57,231 nucleotides of DNA from Chromera velia (Eukaryota; Sar; Chromeraceae): the NCBI GenBank assembly GCA_018398765.1, contig JAHBMJ010000096.1, forward strand, positions 1-57,231. Direction: 5' to 3'. Made by a program: the position numbers and the translations under genes. Below are positions 48,001 to 57,231 of the stretch, piece after piece. The notes under the pieces are model-generated. The model saw nothing but the letters and a program-made list of their open reading frames with translations, was not told the origin of the DNA and made no database searches. Position 1 is the stretch's first letter. Every line of letters begins with the position of its first letter.

Positions 48001-51000
48001 ACAGTCTTTCAACCCTTCCCTCAATAGGCAGGTGGGCAGACGAGAGAGATCTGGACATTCGTCTGGGGAGGGGAGATTTGATGCGGTTGATGGCGACGCA
48101 GTTGACAGCAAGTGGAGGGTCGGGGGGGGCCTCCAATGGGACGAGTGCGGGCGGAATGACTTCTGCTCAGTTGTTGAGCACTTTTCCGCGTTTGATTCAA
48201 AATTTCCTTGCTTACTTCACTACTCTTGAGACAAATGAAGAGCAGTTCACAGAGCTGGAGAGTCTAGAGAAACTCACAGAGGGGGGGAATCCAGATCCGA
48301 TTGCATTGGCAAAGTGGGCAGAGGAGAGGGAGATTGAGGTGAAACCCAACAGATCCGAGTTGAGAAATGCGCTCTCTCGTCAGAGTGCCGACTTCAAGTT
48401 GCTCCCAAAATCTTCCCAAGACAAATTGTTGGATCACCTCGAGTCTCTGTCCCTCACCGAGCTTGTTGAATTCACAGTCGCATCTCAGGCTGCAGGTACC
48501 AGTCCAGAGAAGTTCGGGGCTTTCTTGGACTCACAGGGAATTGACATTCTCCCCACGCGAAGAGAGATGGAAGAGTTGGTTCAGGCAAGAGACAAGAGAA
48601 TCACCGCCCGACAGAAGAAAACAATAGTCGATTTCCTGCTTTCCCAAAATGCTGAAGGGTTCCTCGTTGAATCGAAACGACTCAACGACTCCACGTCCCT
48701 TCCTGAAATAGGCAAGTGGGCAGACGAGAAAGGATTGGACATCAGACTGAACAGAGGAGAGTTGATGAGAGTGATGATGAGTCAGTTGACGGCCAGTGGC
48801 GGCACAGGGGCGTCGGGGGGGGCGTCAAATGGGACAAGCACAGGCATGAGCACTTCCCAGATGCTCAGTACGTTCCCCCGTTTGATTCAAAATTTCCTTG
48901 CTTACTTCACCACCCTCGAGACAAACGAAGAGCAGTTCACAGAGCTGGAGAGTCTAGAGAAACTCACAGAGGGGGGGAATGCAGACCCGATTGCATTGGC
49001 AAAATGGGCAGAGGAGAGGGAGGTAGACATGAAGCCGAACAGAGCAGAATTGAAGAGAGCGATGGAGTCACAAAGTGCAGACTACAAGCTTCTCCCCCCT
49101 GTCTCTCAAGACAAGCTTCTAGACTATCTGGAGGGCTTGAAGCTTACGGAGTTGATTGAGTTTCTCCTGGCTCTGCAGAAGACTGAGGGGAATGCAAAGG
49201 CGTTTGGGGATTTGTTGGATGAAAGAGGGGTAGATATCAGGCCGAGTAGGTCTGAGATGAGCAAAATTGTGAAGGAGCAGGATGATAGACTGACAGAGAG
49301 ACAGTTGGGTGTCCTTCTTGACTACCTGTTTGGTCTCAGTCAGGGAGAGTTCTTTGCAGCTTCGCAGGAACTGCAGGCAGCGAAGACGTTGGAGGAGACG
49401 GGTGAGTGGGCAGACAAGCACGGGGTGGATATGAGGTTGACTGAGAGTGAGATGAGAACAATGATGCTCTCACAGAACGGCACTGAGGCGCTTGCTGCAT
49501 TTCCCCGTCTCGTTTCCAATTTTGTCTCTCACATTGCGAACATCACAACGAACAGAGAGCAGTTTGCTGCCCTCGAGAAGATCGAGGCATTCCTCATGCC
49601 CAAAAATGGGGGTTCTCAGGATCTTGCAGGTTTCGCGAAGTGGGCGGAAGAGCAGGGCATTGACCTGAAACCCAACAGAGAAGAGATGGGGGCAGCATTG
49701 AAGGCTCAAGTGGGAGAGGATTGGGACAAATTGCCCAATAGTTCCAAACGAAAGCTGTTGGATTACCTTGAGGGTCTGAGCACAGCAGAGCTTTTCGAAC
49801 TTCTCGATGAAGGTCAAAAGATCGAGAGGACGCCTCGAGCATTTGGTGCCTGGTTGGAAAAGCGGGGTGTGGACATTCTTCCTGACAGATCTGAAATGGT
49901 TGGGTTGGTCCGGGCAGGGGATGAGAACGTGACAGACCGTCAGATCGGAATTATCCTCGAGTATCTTTATGGCCTCGACCAAGGATCGTTCTTTGCCGAG
50001 TCTGCCGAGCTACAGGGATTGACGACTTTGGGAGAGAGGGGACGGTGGGCTGATGAGAAGGGGTTGGATTTGAGGATCACAGCCCAAGAATTCAGAGAGA
50101 TTCTCCCGAGAGTCGACACAACCAGAATGAGACAATTCCCCAGAATCACCAACGAAATCATTGCCTACTTCATGACTTTTGAAACCAATGAGGGTCAGTC
50201 ATTCAACTCTCTTCCTTTCTTCCTCCCTTCCTCCTTTCTCCCCTTCTTCGATTGGTTTGCACTGTTTTTGCTTTCCGATGCTTCTCTCCCTCTTGTTCTC
50301 TCTTAAGGTTCCTTCTGTGGGCCCTTCTCTCTCTCTGTTTCACTATTCTTTCTCTGCCCCTCCACGCCACTCAAAGCCGTCTCCAGTCCTTTCCCATTGG
50401 ATCTTTGTCAACAAATTCAGACAGCCCGCACATATTCTTTTTGATTTCCTCTCACATCCTTCCTGTCTTCTGCCTTTCTCTCTACTTGCTCCCTCCCCCC
50501 CCCCGCAGCTCAATTCACAGAATTCGACAAGATCCTCAAGATGACCAACGAGGAGAGGGCCTTCTACTTCCACAGCCAGGGTATTGAAGTCATGCCCTCA
50601 AAGAAGGAAATTATGGACTCCATGCCCACCATCATTGCAGAGCATGAGGCCGCCACAGGGGAGGAGTGGGATGTCATGAAGAAGGGCACACAGCTGATGG
50701 TAGCAGGCACCTTCTCTCGCATGTCGTTTGAGGATCAGGTCCGCGTGGCGTCCCACGAGGGTGACCTCGGGGTGGACACCCCCGCCGCCACAGAGTTCAT
50801 GGCAAGGGAACTGAAGCCCCATATGATTTTCCTCTGCAGAGACGACATCAGAAACGCCAAATCCAGAGCCGGGGCCCCAGTGTTAGTCCTAGCACCCCTT
50901 GTGCTCTGTGCCCCTTCCTACGCCTACGCTCCCGTACTTCTTCTGGGTCCCACCTTTATCATGGCCCCCTCTTTCAACGTTGCGCCTGTAGCCAACCTGG

Positions 51001-52235
51001 GTGTGACAGTCTTTCTTGCCCCCTCTTTCGTCATGGCCCCCGCAATCAACCTAGGCTTCAACCTCGCACTCGCCCCCTTCTGGATTCTCGCCCCTTCCGT
51101 CCAACTCGCATCCCTCGTCACACTCGCGCCCTACGTGGTGGCCCTTCCAATCGTCAACCTCTTTCCAATCACTGTCGTCACACCATTCGTTCTCGCCCCT
51201 GCGGTTTTCGATGATGCGATCTTCAAGAGGAAAGACTTCGGACCATTGAAAGTCAAGAGGTACGATGACAAGAGGGTGGAGCCCAAGGAGGGGGTGAAGG
51301 ACCTTAAGTGGGCATCCGATCTTGTTGCAGCTCCGTTGTTTGCCATTGCAAATAGCAGTGCAGACAAGTTGCCGAATGGCACGGCGATCCTGGAGAACAG
51401 CACTGTCTATCAGGACTCGAAGATTGCGGAAGAGTTCGGCCTCCGTCCCTCTCGTGCGATGGACTTGCAGTACCTTGCAGCCAACTTGGATCGTGCGAAT
51501 GTCATCGGACCGAGTATTATTTGCCCTCGGTATCTGTACAAAACCCCAGAGCAGAGAGAAATAGAGCGAGTGAAGGTCTTTTTCGTCTATCTGTGGGATT
51601 TGATACCTGCCATTGAGGGGTTGTTGTCGAATGACTGCGTCGTTCCGTATCCGTCTGACGTGCTTCGGGACATTCCGTTCTTGCCCAAAGAGGCTAAGGT
51701 GGCAATCAGGGCACTCGAAACAATGGAGAACGCTCTGCCGCCTCCACTGAAGATTGCAGCCAATCAGGCACTCTCACTCACGCAGGTTGTGGCAGAGGGG
51801 CAGATTCCAGATTTCTCTGCGTGGAAGAGGGTCGAGTGGGATCCGTTCACTTTCAAGTTTGAGGTACCAGAATTTGATTTCGATTTTCTCAAGGGGGGGG
51901 ATGACAAAGAGGGGGAGATGGGGAAAGAAGGAGAGCTGGAAGGCTCTGAGTCAAAGGGAGGGGAAGAATCTGGAGACTCTGTGTGGCCTCTGGATTCGTT
52001 GTTCTTGAAGGGGAGCGTGTTGGGATTGTCAAAAAAGGAGGAGGAGAATTTCATGGGAGACGGCTTGCCGGTAGTTGGGGGACTTTCACTAGAAAGGGAA
52101 AAGGGTGACAAAGAGAAGGACTCCTCGTATTCAACTTTTGGGTCTCTCTTAGACGTGAAAGGAATTCTTTCGGGTTTGTCAAAAAAGAGACCGACAGGGG
52201 TGCTCTCAAAGAAAACTGGGGGAGGGGGTGATTGA
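41213..52235 (+). CDS. giant secreted tandem-repeat protein
   Basis: Exons 41213-41699, 41794-41903, 42229-50193, 50509-52235; phases match. About 3,400 residues, length uncertain through the gap. The start (RIIPASLWGAVGVASF) looks like a weak signal peptide. Exons 1-3 give a Cys-rich head (LCTLLGDCDEGLFC; then CYKNTQWADYAQC, resembling a CBM1-type cellulose-binding motif). Then come about 29 helical repeats of 55-70 residues, each ending in a G-[VI]-D-[LI]-x-P-[NT]-R-x-E-[LM] signature, arranged in groups of three (~190 residues). The end has a hydrophobic stretch of [AGLT]-P-x4 hexads (50868-51206), a globular Cys-poor part and a Lys/Glu/Gly-rich tail to TGA. I know no family with this architecture. 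Probably cell-surface or extracellular; binding role unknown. Confidence 0.75.
41936..42085. repeat. GATA/GACA/GA microsatellite in intron 2
   Basis: Compound ATAG, ACAG and (GA)n tract within intron 2 of the repeat-protein gene. Confidence 0.85.
45012..45249. other. assembly gap (238 N)
   Basis: The gap lies inside exon 3 of the giant repeat gene, between two near-identical modules. The reading frame differs by a non-multiple of three across it, so the stated gap length is an estimate. A C-rich, Pro-coding linker follows directly. Confidence 1.
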
Positions 52236-52864
52236 AAACAATAGGGTCAATCAGACCTGGCTGATCTCTGGGGGTTTCCTTCTGGTCGAAATGATTGTAA
52301 TGAATGGAGAAACAATTAGTGAAGTATAGCCAGAGACAAAGAATTGTTGCAAGGCTTCTTCGGTGACAACACGACTGATCCTAGAACTGATCGAATTTCA
52401 ATCATTTATACGATTCATTATTTCAATGAAAGAGTCTGACCGACAACGAACTGCGCACAAAAAATCTATATTTTGTACTAGTATAAACTAAATAAAACTT
52501 TTAGGAAACTGACAACTAGACTCATGAGAATAATAACTGAGAAGGAAGTTATCATGAAACTTACTTTCTTAGTCCTATGACCTTCCTATATTTTCAAATA
52601 GTTAATAGAGATTATTTAGCAAATCATATGTAAAAATAGGGGGAAATATTAAAAAGTTGAATATTATGAGCTCAAATTTTCAAATATTTCAATGCTGAAC
52701 ATTACTTTTTTATGACATTTTTGACATTTTGTCAGCAGTTGTTCTATCAATTTTCAATTGTATAATTAAGAATTTAAGAATGAAAAGTAATCAAATTTAA
52801 GTAAAATATAGACTTTAAGTCGTACTAGAAGTCGTATCTTAGAAAAAATTATCATTATTTTGCT
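52236..52864. other. AT-rich spacer
   Basis: 3' flank of the giant gene, then very AT-rich DNA to 52864. No gene, no clear terminator or polyA signal. Confidence 0.5.
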
Positions 52865-53941
52865 ATGGGTTTGTGCGTATCAATAGGGACGCTCTCCCCA
52901 CATAGTCGTATGTCCCTCTTCAGGGGGATATGGGAACCCGCCACCACTTATTCCCTTGAAGCCCTCCCGATTCGAGAATCTGACATCCAATGCTTAGACT
53001 CTCTTCAGCTTCGTTTTGTGCATTGGTCTCTCCGTCTGCCCTGGAATTCTTTTGTCTTTCTCACCTTTGCAGCCGTTGGGCTGAGGCTTATGAGAGAGAT
53101 TCTCAGTGTCAGAGTGGGGGGGTATTTGAGAAGTCTTTCCCTTGCACGATTGGCTTTGCCTCAAGCGCTGTGGGCATGCCACAGGAGGGGGGAGCTTAGG
53201 GCGTGGTCGGGGTCGGCAAAAAGGCTTGTGCAACCCATCAGTTCTGCCCTTCTTGAAGGTGAACTTGATGAGGTTGATTTTAGAACCTCAGATAGCAGGC
53301 TGAGAAGGGGGGCGAGAAGCAGACAAGTCAACGAATGGTTGGGAGACTGGGCAAACCCGGTCTCCGTGATGGAAAAGAGAGGGGGGAGACAAGGTAGACA
53401 AGGAATGCATGGCGTGTCTTTTCCTCCGTCTGCCTGCCTGACTGATTATCAGAAGGAGAATAGAAGCAGCCAACGCTTTGCAAAATTGGTTTTCGGAAGC
53501 TTGGTGGAGGGGAGGGGAGGCTCATGGTCTACTTTGGCGGAACCTCTCCCCAAGCAGTTCCTGGCATCCCCCGGGGCAGTTTTCCGCCCTGTGTTGTGCG
53601 CCGTTGTTAGAGGGGAAGCAAACCATGGGGGGAAGGTTGAATCAATTTGTAAGGCCTGTGAAGAGAAAACTTGTGAGAAACTGATTGACAACCCGATTCA
53701 CTGCCTGACAACTTGTGTTCGAAAGGAAGTGCCGCGGGGGAGACTGAGCGATCTCTGGTATACGCGACTGGAGCGTATGTCGATAGAAGAAGCGTGTGAG
53801 CACAGAGAGAAATAGGAGGCCCGAAGGAGTAGAGGGTTGGGGCAGGCCGAGGAGCGTGTAAGGCGGTACTTCTCGCTTCTTCTTCAGAGGGATGCCAGAA
53901 AGGCCAGTGCCCTCATTGCTGCATGCCTAGGACCAGACTGA
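52865..53941 (+). pseudogene. 3' end of a non-LTR retrotransposon ORF
   Basis: A 316-codon frame, then TAG 53813, then 41 more codons in the same frame to TGA 53939. It resembles the region after the RT of LINE-type ORF2 proteins: a WEPATTYSLEALP segment where others have the Y-G-x-E box, repeated Leu/Arg helices, and a C-terminal C-x2-C ... H-C-x3-C cluster (CKACEE ... HCLTTC) followed by Arg. No RT catalytic motif lies upstream, so this is a 5'-truncated copy, as such elements usually are. Upstream sequence is AT-rich spacer. Confidence 0.5.
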
Positions 53942-54591
53942 TCGATCCTGGGGAGCAGCGCTTTGCTAGCTAGTAGTCTTAAGGTTCGGCCGCTTTAGGC
54001 AAGCATTCGCTAGCGTGCTCCTAGCTTGCAATATGACATGAATGCTCACAGACTGCCCTTTGCCATTGGGATACGATGGCTGGCGGGTTTAGTCACATCA
54101 TTATCATCATCATCATCAGTACATACTAGTATGATAATAGACAATAATCTGCACAATAATATTAAAAGACATCACCAAGTATTTACTTTGTTTCCATTAT
54201 CTGCCATACATACATCCTCATGTGTACTGAATAACAGACTTTTCTCTAGACTTTTCTGTATAATGGTATACTTCCCTTTTTTTAAAGACGTTAAAAGAAC
54301 CGATCACGTTGATCCTTTAGGCTTTAGTGGAATAATACAAAACTCACCTTGAGTCACTGCCAGTGGCATTCTCTGTTAACTTGATCTCCTTCTGAGTTAA
54401 TATCTAGGATCATGTGCAAGAAAAGGATGTCAGGGCAACTAAAGAAACGTCTCTCTGGGGGGGCTCTGATGTTTCTTGGAAGGAGGATCGAGTCAGGCGG
54501 TCACTAGCAAGTGCAACCAAAGAGTGAGACAGTGCCACTCAGCTGCCATTTTTGGGGGCATTCGTGATGCGGGAAAGTTGTACAATGAAGC
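53942..54591. other. spacer with ATC repeats
   Basis: Non-coding. A short ATC/ATT trinucleotide run at 54098-54118. The end is the 3' flank of the minus-strand gene. Confidence 0.5.
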
Positions 54592-57177
54592 TCAGCTGCT
54601 CGATCCAAATGGACTTGAAATTGGTCCCTCTGCAATTGGGCGTCTGTTTGCTTCCTTTGTGGCATCATCCAACATGTCTGCGGTCACCCTTTTCTTAGTC
54701 TTCCTCTCATCGGCAATTCGCGCCCCCTCGCTGGACCTCTTCTGAGTCAGACGTGCCTGTGCGGCCGTGCCCTGAGTGGACTGACAGAGAGTAAACCGGA
54801 AGATTCCCGTCCCTGCATCCTCATCCTTCCCTCTCGTCAGCTGCGCAAATAAGTCGGAAGAATCCTTCAGTGTGTCGTGCACCGGAAAGACCAGGTAGCG
54901 CACATTGGTGGACTTAAAGCCGAACAGCTTGACCTTCTTGTCCTTCAACACAGGCACCTGCATCTGATCCAGAGAGGTCTGCGCGAGGTCACGGATGTCG
55001 GTCCATTTCTGCCCTGGGAAATCTTTTCCCATCACCCACGAAGCCTGCATTGAGCAAATGAGACCATGAAACCCCTGTTATTGAGTGCATTTACTATGAA
55101 GCCACACGGCTTAAATCCATGCATGGGATTAAATTCTGCGTATTGAATCCCATGCAGCTTTCTTGCTTCACACCTTGACTTCAATTAGCTTTTCGTTGAA
55201 AAATGATTTCTTCTGTCTTCTCCCTTTCCATATGAATCTTCCGACGCAACTGAACAGTTCCCCCACTGACATGCAGTGTCCCACTTCGCCTTTCTTGTTG
55301 TTTTGTGCTTCTGTCGCATGAAGCTGCATTTTGTGCTTTTACGAGTTTTCGCTTGCAGGCAGTCAATGGCCCATTCTTTCCAACAGTAAGAGACACGCGT
55401 ACCTTGATACAGAGGTCTGACGCCCCCAGCATGATCGTCCCAGGATCCCTGGCATGTGCAATGACGCCCTGACTCTTCTGCATCTGCAAGCACGAGCAGA
55501 GGAGCGAGGGAGGGAGTCCACTCGTGTGGTACTGAACTGACCATTCATTGTTCATGTTTATGCTGCCAGCCTCGAAAAGGGTTGAAAGGGCGGTCTGGTC
55601 CGAAGTACCTGCAAAGAGCTTATCAACAAAGCTTGCATGCACTATCGTCTTCCTGAATGTGTAGGCTTTCTTATGTGTTGGGCCCACCACTTCCCCCCCC
55701 AGACAGCGCACTCCCTGCTGGTGTCAGCATGTCTGGCCCTGGGTGCCAGGAAGGTTAGGGTTGCAGTGGGGTGTGTACGTCCGTCCACGGCCAGTCATGG
55801 AACACAAACAGAATCGGTCAGCCCATTGGTTGCGTATGTGTAGGCTTTCTTATGTGTTGGGCCCACCACTTCCCCCCCCAGACAGCGCACTCCCTGCTGG
55901 TGTCAGCATGTCTGGTCCTGGGTGCCAGGAAGGTTAGGGTTGCAGTGGGGTGTGTACGTCCGTCCACGGCCAGTCACTTAGATGCGTCACACAGTACATA
56001 CGGAAACAAATGCGGCCATGCACACAGTCTGAGGGGAGCATGAGTGCAGGACAGCTAGTCATGCTGCTGGGTGGCACTTCGAATCCCTCCCGTGCACGAG
56101 GACCCGTAGATCATCATGATGGCGCCTGTACGACGTGGATGTTCGAAAATCGCGCTGCAGTGAGGGAACAACGGGAAGGGGCACGTTCAAACATTTGATA
56201 TTGAAGGAGAGCAGAACCCACCTCTGTTTTGATGGGGCCTTGAATTTCTCCGTGGTGATCGTGTTGCCTCGCATATACGGCCTGCAGGCAAAAGACAGCG
56301 CACCATAGAGCAGTTGTGCATAGTATCATGCATATATACGCATGTATACACACATGAACACACGCACACACAGAGGCGGAGGGGGAGAAAGAAACGCTTT
56401 ACGGGAGTAAAATTGCACGTAGGGAACATAAGACAGACACTGGCTCGGCAATTCGGTTCATAAAGTGGTTGGAGGGTTTAAAAGACTAGCTGGAACTAAG
56501 GCTTCATTTGCGGACGGCCGTTTTCTTTCCTTTGTTGCTACTTCTTCAATTTCATTTACGCTTCACGTCTCTCTTCTTTGCAGCCGTGTTTTCCTGACCA
56601 TGCTTCTGTCTAGCTTTGCGTCAAAGAAAAGGCCTTTTCAGCCATCAGTGGTGACTGACCCCTTTCTGCTTCCGTAGATAACGACCCTCAGCTCGTGTGG
56701 GCAGAGATGTCATCGTAGTCAAGTCTGGCAGTCCTTCCCCCTTCGGAGTCGCTGTACTGTAACCTTCAGTTGTGTACTCCTGGGCCACGCCTTGAAGTTG
56801 GGGCTCGGAAAGTGCCCGCATGGCGAAGCGGAGAACGAGGGCATCTTTCTCTTCAGTGGTGATAAGCCCGGACTGAAAAAGAGCACAGCACACCAGCGCG
56901 CTCTTCTTTCTCATATTTGAAAGCAAAATAGAGGCTTGCAGGGAATGCCACGAGTAACAAATCGCCTGGCTGCACTTATAGGTCGTTGAGGCAGCCATGA
57001 AAAAGTTTTTTTCCCACCACGCAACCATTCCCTTTGTGTCCGAGGATTGCAGGTCTACTCCAGTCATCAGGTGCTGAACCTCAGAAAGGACGTGCTTTTG
57101 GTGCAAGGAATACGCCCTCGTGTCTTCAGGAAACCCCAATGCAGCGAGGATCTCGTCAATCTCATCTTCCCTTCCAG
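54592..57177 (-). CDS. unknown multi-exon gene, 5' end outside window
   Basis: Exon-like blocks on the minus strand: 57177-56660 (TCCCAG acceptor, GTCAGT donor), 56281-56222 (20 codons, phase 0), about 55610-55403 (left edge not resolved; GTACGC donor) and 55044-54592 (last exon). The first block begins acidic (EDEIDEILAALGF) and is mostly helical. The third has GTIMLGASDLCIK. The last is basic, with a Thr/Arg/Lys-rich end and a KTKKR nuclear-signal-like motif. No domain recognised. The junction between exons 2 and 3 does not keep phase with the sites I can see, so one small exon may be missed. Nothing shows it to be broken. Confidence 0.45.
55657..55975. repeat. 179 bp tandem duplication
   Basis: About 140 bp starting ATGTGTAGGCTTTCTTATGT recurs with a 179 bp offset (55657-55796 and 55836-55975), nearly identical. 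It lies in intron sequence of the minus-strand gene. Confidence 0.9.
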
Positions 57178-57231
57178 CTGGGATCGAGGGAGGGGGGGAG
57201 AGACCCGAAAAAGAAAAATGCGTGTTCGCAT

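Noticed and set aside
55740-55945. Telomere-like GTTAGGGTT
   Set aside because: Single units inside a tandem duplication, not an array.

Overview
The window is nuclear DNA of a eukaryotic microbe. Genes are split by GT-AG introns whose donors mostly read GTCAGT or GTACGT. Spacers are long, AT- or pyrimidine-rich and empty, and transposable elements are abundant. A single-domain voltage-gated channel, a huge secreted tandem-repeat protein and a tyrosine-recombinase retroelement together suggest a protist alga. A chromerid such as Chromera velia is my guess; this is inference and no marker gene is present.

Layout: 0.2-1.1 kb, possible small inverted-repeat element. 1.2-2.4 kb, decayed strawberry-notch-like helicase. 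3.4-8.7 kb, gene-free DNA between two copies of a 0.27 kb repeat. 8.8-13.4 kb, hAT transposase relic split by a 2.85 kb element with ~0.3 kb inverted termini. 14.3-14.9 kb, foldback element. 15.3-22.6 kb, 7.3 kb DNA transposon with 14 bp perfect inverted ends, subterminal AATAGT repeats and two divergent genes: a Plavaka/CMC-like transposase (minus) and an AT-hook protein (plus). 24.6-30.1 kb (minus), intact seven-exon single-domain cation channel with a TLEGW filter. 30.6-33.1 kb, 38 bp minisatellite and a second foldback. 33.4-40.4 kb, complete-length PAT/Ngaro-type retroelement: A1, spliced gag, RT-RNase H, tyrosine recombinase, then B1-A2-B2. 41.2-52.2 kb (plus), four-exon gene for a ~3,400-residue secreted repeat protein, crossed by a 238 bp assembly gap. 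52.9-53.9 kb, 3' end of a non-LTR retrotransposon. 54.6 kb to the window end (minus), multi-exon gene of unknown function, cut by the window edge.

Only the channel gene, the repeat-protein gene and the last minus-strand gene look like working host genes. The rest is mobile or relic DNA. Many relic reading frames are broken by in-frame TAG or TAA, less often TGA. The retroelement pol region has eleven in-frame TAA/TAG codons and no internal TGA. All splice sites and domains were read by eye.
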